Shown one piece after another: positions 1 to 12,300 of a stretch of DNA of 64,000 bases. The position numbers were made by a program, and so were the translations under genes. The notes beneath the pieces were generated by a model. The model had not been told where the DNA came from. It saw only the letters and a list, made by a program, of their open reading frames with translations, and searched no databases. How positions within the stretch are numbered: the stretch's first letter is position 1; each line of letters starts with the position of its first letter. The DNA is from Salminus brasiliensis (lineage: Eukaryota > Chordata > Actinopteri > Characiformes > Bryconidae): positions 32,294,342 through 32,358,341 of the forward strand of contig NC_132880.1 in assembly GCF_030463535.1 (NCBI RefSeq). The letters are read 5' to 3'.

Positions 1-934
1 GCCATCTAGTGTCATCTAAAGGGAAAAGCAAAAAACAGCTTTAACTATTTGATTTGTGACAGGGTTTATTACACGTCCAAAAGCTTAGCACAGGGTATAA
101 TGCTTAGGTTTTAAGTACGTTTCCAGCAGTTGTAATGAGGGTTGCTACAGTGTTTTAAAACAAATTCAATTATTTTAGGACCGGAACTGAGGTGGGTGAC
201 ATGGCAATACATAATTATCCCACAATACATATTTATCATGACACAACGACAAAATTCACTCATTGTACATGCAGTTGCTCAATGTTCTTTGCCTTCTTGC
301 GATATCCACGATATGCTCAGAAAAGCTAATTTATCACAATAAAATGTATCACAATAATGATAAAATTCCTCCAACAAAGAAGAAATGCAAATTTGACTGC
401 ACAACAATACACAGAATAAAACACACACAAAACATAGCATGTACAGATGTCAACTGTACTTGTGTGTTGTGGTGCTGGATTAAAAAAAAACAAATATGAA
501 TATATAAGCTTTTAGATGAATAACCTAAGAATAACATTAGGAATGCAATATGGGAACAATCTGTCAATACATAACATTTATAAAACATCCAATTGCAAAT
601 GTAAGTAACAAGAAATGTTCCATGTAGGCTTACAAATGCAGGAAATTGAATAACACATTAATTTATATTTTAATATTTTCATAGAGTATCTCCTAGACAT
701 TCTGCTCTTTGAGCTCAATAAATACATCAAATATCTGTTGGAAATATTGGTCAAAACTAAACACTGACACTACTAGCCATCCTCTCAACTTCACTACTGA
801 GATGAACTAACTATCTCCATTCCTTACACAGTCCTTGATTATTTAGTCAATTTCTGACCACAGGACTCCTGCCTGCCTAGTGTTTCAATTAGTTTAATAT
901 AAACAATGACCATCTTCAACCTGATTCTAAGAAT

Positions 935-985
935 TTACATTGACATTTAGGGCATTTAGTAGATGCTCTTATCAACATCTCCAAC
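935..985 (-). mobile_element. Fragment of an L2/CR1-like LINE 3' tail
   Basis: The bases around 945-970 read GGCATTTAGTAGATGCTCTT, a divergent version of the tail seen in forward orientation at 44.5 kb and in reverse at 50.66 kb. Orientation and the lack of any coding part fit a 5'-truncated retrotransposon insertion. The piece is short, so the family call is tentative. Confidence 0.4.
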
Positions 986-3940
986 TAACAAAACACTACA
1001 GTGTTCAGACTGTCATTAGTGACTTCAAAGGTTCTGCATTTACCCACATGCTCTTTACTGCTTGCTAGCATTTGGGCAGTCACACTCTTAGATACATGCC
1101 TAGTTCTTGCAGTATTAGCTGGTGCACAACAATCCCAAGGAGAGCCAGTAAGTGAGAAAGACATCAAATAAGACACAGATGGACAAATGGGGACAGACAG
1201 GTCATCACTTAACATTTCCTCTTAAATGTGACCCACCGGCATCCACAGTGAGCAGGGAGTCCCCTCTACCTGAGTGTACCCAACCACCACCAAGAGCAGG
1301 CCATCAATCACTACAGAGGGCATTCTGCTAATTAGCACAGAGCTAATTGGGGTCTCCGACCTGAGGCAAAAAAGAATTACAGAAACAGGAGTTACTGAAA
1401 AAGAACTTGCTCTGTTTTTTTAAGGCAGAAAAACATGTATTTGTCAGATCTGAATCTTAATTATGTTCCATGCTGGTGGTTGATTTCCCCCCCTTTATAC
1501 TTTACACTACCTATTTTACATTTTTTTTGTGCAGGGATGTTAAACATAAATAGAGGCCTATACGCTACAATAATAAATGAATAAAAGCTTGAATATAAAC
1601 AGTGCATGGACATTTTATTTTAGTATCAAACATAACTGGTTTTACAGTGTGTGTATGGTAGTTGTAATCGGTCAGATAATTCTAATACTGTAAACCAATG
1701 CACATGTGGTCAATAAATGATGCTGAACAGCACGTTAATGACCTTTGCTATCTTTCGACTATATTCTAAAAATAACATTGAGCATCACCTTTACATAATG
1801 GACTATTTGCTGCAAACGAAAATCGGTTGCAATTGAAGACTTGACAGCTTGACAACAAACTTTCGTGCTGATTATGAAGATTACAAAAACCTTGTGAGTC
1901 CGCTGTGACCTCAGTGGGTAGTTTCTGATATTTCTACTTGTGTGCAGTCACATATTCTGACAGAGAGCCATTATCAGATTATGTAACTGCACTGGGTTTT
2001 TTTTTTTACAAGTAAGGAGGGGTGACAAAATGTGCCGCCGCCAGAAAGTGTGACCCCTGTATACTTCTATAAGAAACATTGCAGTCACAATTTACTGTTT
2101 AAGTGAAATAGATCTTGATCTTTAAGATGTTTAAACATACATAAAGTAAAATGATAACTTAAAACCTTTGAAAATGACAATAAATAACATTAAATATAAA
2201 CATTTATTTATATAATATATAATATTAAATATAAATATAGTATTTTTACATTAAATTACAATTTAAATTACAATTCTGGTATGTCAGGAATACTTGCACT
2301 GCTGTTTTTGTATTCATTTAACTTGCTTCAGTTTTAAGCAAATAAAGACAAAAGAAGCTAACACAATGCAAGACTTTTACAAACACATTTTGAAGGATGA
2401 AAAGTATTGTGTAATTATCGGCAGAATCCCAGAAAATATTGAGATAATATCTTGTCACGTCACACACCTCTAGTTCCTGCTGGTTTAGGATCAGTTCTCA
2501 AACCTGATACAGTCAGCTGATTTGTTACTTCAATTTTAGCTGTAAAACAAATGTGGTTAGTAGAACCAGAGTACCTGAGTTTGTACAAATAGCAGGACTG
2601 ATGTTATCTTGTCACACAGAAACACACAGAGAAAAAAAATATTAAAAAACAGAATGATGGAAAATGTTACTGACGGTGTTTTAATAAAAAAATAATAATA
2701 GTAATTAAAAAAATAAAATAAAATAAAAACACTGTCTTTTCTAGAGAAGAACCGATCACATTTGTTTGGCCATTACGATCGTTGTTTGTCTGAATGAGGA
2801 GTGATCAAAATACTTAAAATTAAAGGTAAAATTAATGTTTCATAAAACTATTTGAAATGATTTGATAAAATCTGACTAAAATCTCAGTTCATAGCGTTTG
2901 GCTCAATAATGCACAAAAATAGTGATTTGTGGCTTGTTCTGGCTACTTCACTTCAAAGGGTGCTTTCCCCACCAACACATCAATGCTCTTCCGCTCTTGG
3001 CTCTTTTTGTTGTAGGTTGGATCTTTATTCACAAACAAAAAACATTCATCAAATAAGTGGAACAGTTCATCAGATTTTAAATAAAATTACTTTTAATAAT
3101 GTTTAGCTGTAATTAAGTGATTTGGGCAGTATAATTCACCTTTACCCCACTGCTGTACACAAATCACACTTTGCGCTTCCAGAACCAGTCAATTCAGAGA
3201 CAGCGTCTACCTTCAGGCAATTAGGCTGCTGATCAGAAAACAGCACAGTGTATCGCTCCACAGTCCACAAGTTATCACACCGGTCTCATCACACCTCCAC
3301 CCCATACAAATACACTCTGCACCCTGCACTTACTTACTGGAACTGCGACCTATGCTCTGCCACACTGCACCCACAAAGACTTCTCCTCACCACCATAGTA
3401 GTGTAAATAGTAAGGTAAACATTTCAGATTGTCTATTAAACCTGTACATTATCTTAGACTTGTGTAATGTGACAACAATAAACAGGATTTGTACACATGC
3501 ATTTGTGGACAAACTGAGAGGTACAGAATGTGCAGACCGACAGTTCTCTGTTTTTATGTGTTTAACATAATTCTGTTTTCCAACAGGTTATTATACAGCC
3601 TTAACTTTCTGTTAATATTTGCTTGATTGTTCCTGATCAGCTCAATTACCTTCACTTTACCCTCTGATACGGCCTGGAGAGGCAATGACGAAGCCTGCAT
3701 TTCCCTATTGCACGCCAGCGGACCACCGATATTATGAAGCTGATGTTTTAAGGCAGAACTGCTACCAGCCACTCTGCTAGAGATCACATGAGACGCCGTT
3801 TGTTTCTGCCTTCTATCCTTCACTTTCTGTCGATTTAACTAACCACTCAAACGTGCACAAGACCTGTAGCCCCCCTTAAATCCTGCAGAGCTCCGACAGC
3901 ACGAGGCCAGAGTCGAGCCAGCAACACCTGACGCTAACAC

Positions 3941-3980
3941 GCTAGCACTAGCACTAGCACTAGCATTAGCACTAGCTAGC
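3941..3980. repeat. CTAGCA hexanucleotide microsatellite
   Basis: Imperfect tandem GCTAGCA/CTAGCA/TTAGCA units in a moderately GC-rich patch. Confidence 0.6.
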
Positions 3981-4939
3981 ATAGCGACCTAAACCAACGT
4001 TCGTCATTTTTAAATGTGACAAGACTGACCAATATATAATTATTAACACTATATTTAAGTGTGTAAATTCAGTGTGAAAGTGTAACTAACTTTTAGTAAG
4101 GGTACTCAATCATACAGCTAGTGCTACTCCTCACCTTCTAAAAGCCGGATTTCACAGTGAAGTAGCTAGCTAGCTAAATCCATCCTGCCAGTGTCAGTGT
4201 TTTTGCACTGAAAACTGTCCAATAGCTAAAATAAAAACATTTAGCTATTATTTTGACTAGGTATTTTAGTAAATATGTAATATAAAACTCTGTAACTGTA
4301 ATTATTCGCGTAATGTTGAGATAAACGGGCGCGTTTGCCTGGAGAGATGTAGCTAGACACTGTAGAAACGTCCAGGGGGCGGAGTTGCACTGAGCAAATG
4401 CTTGGTTCTCATTGGTCAAAAACTCCCGTCAGTCATTAGTTTGTAGACACAGAAATTAAATTACATTAAATTAAATTAGATATTCATTTTATTTTAGGCT
4501 ATGCTTGTAAATCTGTGGATTATTTGGGATTTAATGTCACTCGAATTGTCCAAGCTCTTTTTTATTTTGTGCATTTGTGTGTCCTCCTCAATGAGTCTAG
4601 CCAGGTCTCTGATTGGTCATCTTGATTCTCACCTAATAAGAGCTGGTGAGCAGGTACACCTGTGAAGGAAGAGCCGGGGAGGAAAAGCAGGAGCTAAGCT
4701 GACCACCATTGTGGGAGGATTGCTGTAATGCTTTTGTGGTTTGGGGCTCTAATTGTTATTGTTATAGTTATAGTGTGCTTAGGTTTGGTACATTTTGCCA
4801 GCACACTCTAGCCTGGTTGTGCAAAAGATTCAATTGTTAAATGTGCCATCTGGGATTTCAAACATCTGGGGTAAGAGGTGCACCTTTACCTTCCACAGCA
4901 CGTGGGCCTCTGCTCTGTTTAGATCCCTTGGCTAGAGGG

Positions 4940-5205
4940 CGGACACCACCCCATGTACAGTACTGCTGTGCTGGCTAATACAGCAAGCTCTCTGTCCAGC
5001 TATTTTTGTTCTGTTATTCTATCTAGTGTGGGTCCCCCCTTGGGTCTTAGTTCCTCTCAACTTTTCTTGTTCTTGGGAGGTTTTGATTTTTTGTGTTTTC
5101 CTTGCCACTGTGTCCATTGGCTTGCTCAAGAGGCTTGGACCCAGGTCTCTGTAAAGCAGTGTTGTAAAAAAAAGTGCTACATAAATCCATTTAGAATCAT
5201 GTAAA
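4940..5205 (+). repeat. Dispersed repeat fragment, unclassified
   Basis: The text running from about 5025 (GGGTCTTAGTTCCTCTCAAC) through a CTTGCCACTGTG motif to a TGTAAAGCAGTGTTGTAAAA end resembles a common 3' end of dispersed repeats in fish genomes. I recognise the pattern but cannot name the family, and there is no coding potential. Confidence 0.4.
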
Positions 5206-5239
5206 TAATCTGATTAACTACAAAGCTCTGCTGTTAGTA

Positions 5240-5990
5240 GTTTCCGTCCTGACATTTACTTGCTTGCAGTTCACTGCAAAAACCATGGTCTGCAAAGAGC
5301 TTACAAAGAGTTCATTGAAGGGTATCAGTCTGGAGAAGGGTACAAATTCCAAGGCATTACATTAATCATGGGACGCTGATTGTAATCAACAAGTGATTAA
5401 AATGTTGGCTGACTGACTTTACCAAGAACTGGGTGTCCCTCTAAAATTGCTGAGAACACAGGAAAACTGTTCTGTGATGTTGCCAAGAGGCCTACAGCAA
5501 TATTAAAGGAGCTACAGGCATATCTGGCAAGTGAGGTTTGTATGCTACATGTGACAATCTCCTGTATTCCCATGTCTGTTGGGTAGGGTGGCAAGTATAC
5601 AGCTTTTTTTTTTTTTTAACAGTTTGGCTCGAATTCTGAAAGGTGTGTTTGCCACAAACACTGAACCTCAGAACCATGCCCACAGTAAAGCACAGTGATT
5701 GCAGCTTGGGGGCGGCTGTTCTTCTGGAACATTGGCTTTAAATTGGTAGGAATTGTGAATATTTCTTTTGGCAAAAATGGCCAAAAATAGCTCAACAAAA
5801 GAATGGCTTTAGCAGAATATTGTTTTTAGAATGGTCCAGCCAGAGACCAGACCTGAATCCAGTTGAAAATCTGAAGGGGGCTGTGTACAGGAGAGGCCAT
5901 TGTAATCTGAAAGATTGAGTGCTTTTTCAAGCAAAGATTGCCAGGTCAACATGTGCCATGCTGATAGACCTACCCAAAAAGATGTACCCT
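5240..5990 (+). mobile_element. Decayed Tc1-like transposon, transposase pseudogene
   Basis: The plus strand carries scrambled Tc1 transposase coding sequence. A start-like ACCATGGTCTGCAAAGAGCT near 5281 is followed by the GGTATCAGTCTGGAGAAGGG stretch at 5321. Next come TACCAAGAACTGGGTGTCCC and GCCAAGAGGCCTACAGCAA. Near 5830 lies the CCAGCCAGAGACCAGACCTGAATCC block, which in Tc1 elements encodes the conserved [11 protein letters not shown] motif. There are many stops and deletions, so it cannot be active. No clean terminal inverted repeats were found. Confidence 0.75.
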
Positions 5991-6004
5991 AACTTCAGTG
6001 GAGC

Positions 6005-6185
6005 TTAAAATGGTCTGTTTTGGAGCAGGGGCTTCTTTCTTGAATAGCAGCCTCACAATTCAGGGCAATGTAAAACTCACCTGACTGTAGACAGTATTAC
6101 ACAGCCCAACAATTCCTACTTGCATAGAGTTGTTGAATTTGACAATTTACATGCAGATGACTAGAAATGGCTCAAATGCATTCCT
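6005..6185 (-). mobile_element. Second Tc1-like fragment, opposite orientation
   Basis: Read on the minus strand, the block at about 6020-6105 resembles the part of a Tc1 transposase reading roughly 'AMD...C..RKKPLL', from a lineage different from the neighbour at 5.24-5.99 kb. Only a short segment remains. It abuts the other element directly, which suggests nested or adjacent insertion. Confidence 0.5.
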
Positions 6186-6189
6186 CATG

Positions 6190-6700
6190 TGTAAGTCTAG
6201 TCATCCCTCTCTACGTTATGGTGAGCGTTGGCAAGCTCCTGTATGGACACACAAGCGCTCAGTTAGTCAATTGTGAGCAATAACAGCAAATTAGGAGAGC
6301 TTGCCTCTTAAGTAGCTGTTTACCAGTACAGATGACCAGCTTTCCACCCATGTTGACCATCTGAATCTGCTTAAAAGCTAGTCTACCTCACACCCTGCTG
6401 CACAGCTTAAGAGCTGTCAAGTGAGAGCATGTTAAATTTTGGACAGTGCCTACAAAGGACAATAGTGTCAAAGCTGGAACTTGGAGCAATGAAAGGTAAT
6501 CAGATACCCTGGGTACCTTCAGAGGTTGTGTAGATTAAACCATTTTGGTGGCAGCGGGAAGACCAACATAATATTGGGTCATAGGTTTTGGTAAAACTGT
6601 TTTAAATATTAGAACACAGCAGCAGTGCCTCAGAGAAATGTGTGCACTACAAAAAGCCTTCTGGGTTAAAACAGTGTGCACAATTTTAAAGGAAGCAGTA
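6190..6700. other. Intergenic sequence between repeats and the E2F 3' end
   Basis: Nothing recognisable: no splice-linked open frame, no tRNA-like fold that I could see, and no clear repeat ends. Confidence 0.4.
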
Positions 6701-6776
6701 CACAAAGCAAGCACTCAAAACTTTATTAAAAACAGTCTGCAACAATCTGTACAGACCACACCAAATACAAAACAGC

Positions 6777-6813
<37 letters not shown>

Positions 6814-9359
6814 CCTACTTGCACTTTGATGCAAGATGTAGAGAGATGGGACTGAATTACATGCACTTGTCAATTTGTGAAAGTTTACTGAAAATACTGC
6901 AGGCCTCCCACAAACATTTGTCAAAATCACCATAGGAAAAACAAGCCAACAGTCAGGGCAAACCAGGAGGCAGCATTTAAAACATGCTGACCAAAATGTT
7001 TACCCAGTCACACCATACATTCTCAAAAAGGTGCCCGAAAATAAATTAAGAGAAATAATGCCATAGGAGAACCCCATATAAATATTTAATGAAGCTCCAC
7101 ACCTAGTTCTGGCACTGTCCAAGCCAATAATCATTAGAGGGAGAGAGTGAAAGCCACACCCACACAAGTACATGTCCTTCATTCAGAAAAAAAAAAATAT
7201 ATATAAATGAGAACCTCAAGGCAAAAGCAAAGTTTAATAATGGTTGATGGATCTGAAAGTCATTATTTACACGATTAAGCTAGTCAAAGCTACATTCTTC
7301 ACCTTAGGAGGCAGCCTGACCAGTACCTTTTAAACAACGGCCCTGGATACAACTTTAGACTGGTTGGGGGGGCAAATTGTTTCAGCACACCTTAATTCAA
7401 AAACATTACTCGACCATCGAAGACAAACTGTCCCATCCACAGCGTAAGAGGGTTCAGTTTTCACAAAATAAGATGTACCCTGCTCTACAATATCCTAGAA
7501 ATGCTTACAATGTCAGAAGTGTTGGTCTGTAAAGGCTCAACAACGTATTGAATGAAATGGTGGTACGTTAAGGACATTAAATGGTAAAGGGGTACATGCC
7601 AGACATTAAGACGACAGTCCCCAAAGAAAGCTTTACATTTCCCACTGCTTAATGTAAAAGTTAGACTATTAGAATCACCTTTAAAGCAATAGTAAACAAT
7701 GTTTGCAGGGAAGTCCAGAAGAGGAGTCACATGAACTTAAAGGGCCTTTAGTCTTAACCTATAAAACAAAAGTGGCTTCACACCCCCACCTGCAGTGCAG
7801 TTCTGTCACATTCCGAAATCTAGTAAAACAAGTCTTGTTTATGAAAAAGCCCAGATTTTAAATCAAGTTTATTTCTATTTATTAAAAAAAAAAAAAAAAA
7901 AAAAAAGTACAGGGTGACTCCACTCAACATTTAGTTCGGTCCAGGTAACAGAATGAGTCACAAGTTCAGCCTCTTTCACTGATCATAACATTGGCAAGAT
8001 AACCTGCAGGAAGTTGATGTAAGCCACACACTGCATATCACTGTTCAATTTTATAACATCTCCATTTTCTCTATTGTTTGAACCCTATAGCTGCCCTTTT
8101 CACTGTTCCAAGTTACCTGGAATAAAAAGTTTACATTGTCATCTACTGTAAAGTCACCAATTTGAGAATGCAGGTTTCTCAGTGAACAGCGATGAAGTAT
8201 GCAAATAGTTTCAAAAGCTTCACCCCATATACATCTACCAGTCTGCCAAGAAGCTGCCAAGAAGTTGCACTATACATTAGTCAAAATAGCCTAACTGTTC
8301 AGTTCATTTACAAAATCTGTAAATTAGGCAATGTTTAAGGAGATTTATTTTTATACAAGTTACTTTTCTTTTAAACTTACACCACCCACCATTACTATAA
8401 CTTTGTATTTAATGCTTTACATAATGCAATTTAAAATATTATGCATGATACAGTACAGAGTCTATACACAAGACCACTGCATGTGGGGGACATTATATTC
8501 GGAAAAGTGTGCAGTCAGTCCTCAGTCCTTATACTGGCCGAGGGCAGTTAAATAGCAATATTTAATATCAAAAATTTGCACATTGCTTTTGTGAAAGGGG
8601 GAACTCTAGTAATTACCCTGAGAAAGTGAGTACTGCAAAAGCACAGTATATAAATTCTAACCTACAGACCTCTGTAGCATTACGAGTGCCCACCCCCACA
8701 AAATATCGTACAGAAATATAGCCTTTCCTCACCACACTGTTAAGCCAGACGTGTGGGGTTTTTTTTGGGATTAAAATACACAGATGTTAGTATACAAGTT
8801 ACATATATAGCCAAACATATGTAGCGAAACCAGGTATCCTGTCCAGAAATGCAGCGGCCAGCCAGATGGTCATTCCACTTACCAACCATGAGCATAAAAA
8901 TAGTTTACTTGTAAACATAGCTGAAATTATGAGTGTGATTCAGTGCAAAATTTCAGTCTTGCAATATTAAAGAATTCCCTAATCCATGCTCTCCCCCCCC
9001 AAAAAAGGCCACTTTAGTGGCAGTTCATTTGTTGTTCACTGTTCAGCACTACAGCAGGACAGAGGCATAATGTGGCATTTTTGGTGTGTAACTTCACAGA
9101 TAATTCATGACAATTCAAGTAAATTTAAAGATTCCTGATCTTTGTTATGGGGGGTGAAGTGACCTCAAGTACACCATCCAAAAACAAACAAAACTGAATC
9201 AATTTCTGCAGGTATTTATATAAAAAAAGGGAGGAGTCACCACACAGAGTGGTGGTTTCAACTGATCCTGTCTGTTTTCATTGAACATAAACTCACTGGT
9301 CAATCCCAACCAGTGGACAGTTTCTGCTCTCCACATTGACCTGCAGAATGCAGCACAGC
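6700..9359 (-). other. e2f3: Probable 3' UTR of the E2F3-like gene
   Basis: The sequence directly after the E2F stop codon (9360-9362, minus strand) has no other gene. It contains minus-strand AATAAA signals at 7878-7883, 7868-7873 and 6722-6727. The last is the furthest candidate and would give a 3' UTR of about 2.6 kb; long 3' UTRs are usual for E2F3. An A-run at 7884-7905 on the plus strand (T-run in the transcript) sits next to the inner signals. The true end cannot be decided without transcript data. Confidence 0.45.
6781..6811. repeat. (CA)n microsatellite
   Basis: An uninterrupted CA dinucleotide run just beyond the outermost polyadenylation signal proposed for the E2F gene (upstream in transcript terms). 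Confidence 0.9.
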
Positions 9360-12300
9360 TCATACCATCAGCAGGTCATCCAGTGGAAGCATATCCAAGT
9401 CACAGGAGTCAAAAAGGTCACTGATGCCCTGCTCGTCATCCAGGCCTAGCATGTAGTCTTCGCTGAGCAGGGCAGGTGAGAGTGGTACAAAAGGTACCAG
9501 CTCCATGGGCTGCTGGAGGATGGAGGACAGGGAGGAGCTAAGTGGCGACATGTTGCCAGTTTGTGCAGAACTCCCATTAACTGGACCATTAGCACAGCTG
9601 CTGTTCATCTGACCAGCACTCACCAATCCAGCTTTAGCACCTTGAACAAAAAAAAAAAGAAAGAAAAAAAAAAGTAAAGATCACTGACCAGTTCTCCTCA
9701 GTGGTGATATAATTGACATCACAACAACAAAAAGATTTTGACCAGTGTTGCACTGAAACTGTACCGGTGCAGAAACTGGCACTTGCACACAGTATCGGCA
9801 ATAGAGCACTGCTACCATGAAGCTTACTGACTTTGAAACAAAACATTTGTTTGCATACTTTATGGAACCAAATGTTTAAACAACCAGCAAAAGAGGCTGT
9901 GTTGAGGTGTTGATGGGAGCACTCCAGGACACATTTTGCAAACCCCTGCTTTACCTTCATAAGTGATTTAGTTATACAGTGTTGCCTTGTTAAAGGTAAA
10001 CAGTCTGCCTCACCTTTGGATACTCTGAGGAAGGCAGTGTCATTTCCATTCACATCCACACCATTGTCTAATGGATTACCGGGACCGCTGGGGTCCGTGC
10101 AGAGGAACACATCTATAGGTCCTTTGGAGCTGCTCAGGTGGACCTGTAAACTCTGAAGCAAAGTAAACAAAAAAATGAAGCTAGATTATTAAATGGTGGT
10201 ATTTGCGACATCTGATTTTTCCTGTTTCAACACTGAAATTGTGAGTATCAGCAGATCCGGATAAGCCAAAGCTCCGACTCATTCTAGAAACTCAAAGGAA
10301 GAAATATGGCCAAAAAGCATCCAGTAGAAGCATATACCATTTGAGGTCTAAATTTGAATGAATCTGATGTGCTAGAGCAGAAAAAGCTTTATGTATAAAA
10401 CAAACCACACAACTGCAGGAATCCAGCCCTCCAGGACCAGAATTACCCACCCCAGCTGTTTCAAACAGATTAAGCCAACAGTAAATCAAACATGTAAGAG
10501 GGGGAAGTAAGGGACTTTACCTCCTTTGGGTCAGGCACCTCCAGCTTGGTTTCCAATGGAGCTTTAACAGCGATCACCGTTTGATCCTGCAAACTTTTGA
10601 TTTTTCGGATATCTTGATACGTGACGTAGGCATATGTAGGTGTAGATAAGGAAACTATGCAGATGCTGTTATGACAAACTATTAAGAGTCAAAGCATTGC
10701 TAAAAACTAGAGGAGAGGGACCAGAGAGGTGAGATTTCTAAGATTTACTATATGCAAACACTAATACTGCAACCGACAGAAACTGATCTGGTGTCAAGAC
10801 ATACATATGGTTGGTGTAGAGTTTTACCGACTGGGTGATCAGTTCCCTTGAACCAGCCATAGCAGTGCCCTTCCAGCATTTCCAGTAGAACTCCACAAGA
10901 CACTAAATTTTGAATAATATTAACTTCTATGCTGCTCTTCAATGTGAAATCGTTCTGGCAGTGTGTGTAGTGAGCAGTTCAACCACACCCTGTTCGAGGA
11001 GTCCTGTGGGTGTTTGGATGCATCACAACAATAATGCAGGCCCAACACATTATACAACCTAAACACCAACCCCTAAACATCCCATCCCCACACATTTGCT
11101 TACTGTGGTCTACAGCTAAATTAAGTACACACAGACTGGAGTAGAAAAGGATATTTTTGGTTGTGAGTCTCCTCGGTCATCTGCTGGACGTTGCTCGTGC
11201 AGGCCTGAATGAGCTCGTCTAGTCGTCTCTCTTCATCTCGGAGGACCATCATTTCTCTGCTCAAGGTCTGCAGGGGGAGCAGAGTGAGCGGCCCTGCATC
11301 AGATGGCAGGCTGGAACCCCTGAAATAAATCAAGGCACAGGTCATCTCTACTCATACCAACAATGTAAGCAGACTAATTCTTAAAAGTTTGACTGGGTCT
11401 CTGCTGGCTAAACTAAGACAAGCTTAATCTGGCAACCCGCTTAATAGAAATCATAGCAAAGTGTTTAAAAAGGTTTTCTGAGCAAACCGAACTCGGATCA
11501 TTTCAGCATTAACATAGGACGAGATCATACAGAAGCCACAAAATCCATTGTAGATTCACCTGCTCTACTCCCTCCCTTCACCTGTTAAATGAAGGTCTGC
11601 ACTCATAGCACACTTCATTGTCAAGTAATTGGGTTAGACGCACACGCTTGGGGTGCGTTTGGGGTTTCCTGTCAGTTTGCATTTAATGTGTTTAGGTGAA
11701 ACCATCGAACAGCCAATCGAATGTACTGCTATACATGCAAGCTACTTATAGCATCCTTTCTTGCTGCGGACATGTTAAACAGATAGTCAAACAAGCCTCT
11801 GAAAATGTCTCCCTACCCATCTACCAGCTACACACTTACAGCCACTGGATGTTGTTCTTGGACTTCTTTTTGATGAGATGAACACCCTCCAGCACGTTGG
11901 TGATGTCATACAGTCGCCTCTTCTGTACATTGAGCAAGTCAGCAGCCCGGTTCAGGTCCAGCACGCCGTCTGAAGACTGAGCCAATAGCTGACAGAACTT
12001 TTTGGTCAGGAGGCCCAAGGATGTGTCATAACGAGTCTTCTCCGGTGGAGTTTTAGGAGCTGTTGAATAAAGATAAAAGGTCAGCATGTTTGTCTGTGCA
12101 ATACATTAAATACTGTCTGAGCACAGAACTAACCAGTGTACAAAGTCCAGGTGACTTGCCTGTGCTATCAACTTCTTGCTTAATTTGTTTTCACCACTGA
12201 AACATGCATCACTTAAACTGAATTTTAATAAGCTACTTTTAAAAATTCATAAAATTTTTCCTTCTTCCTCCCAATTTGGTACTGCCAATTAACCCACCCA

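Larger units (their letters stand above)
1..4930. other. AT-rich intergenic DNA, no supportable gene
   Basis: I see no exon set, conserved domain or splice-linked open frame here on either strand. The stretch is AT-rich with homopolymer runs (for example 2690-2730), short decayed repeat pieces and a CTAGCA microsatellite near 3941-3980. A slightly GC-richer patch at 3650-4400 holds an 89-codon open frame on the minus strand (3554-3823) that I could not match to any family. That patch could be the first exon or promoter of a gene reading off the left edge, but nothing in it proves this. A fragment at about 270-350 resembles the repeat family seen at 14.6, 17.4 and 49.3 kb. Confidence 0.5.

Noticed and set aside
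3554-3823. 89-codon minus-strand open frame in a slightly GC-rich patch
   Set aside because: No recognisable domain, no splice-linked partner exons and no homologue I could name; recorded only as part of the intergenic region.
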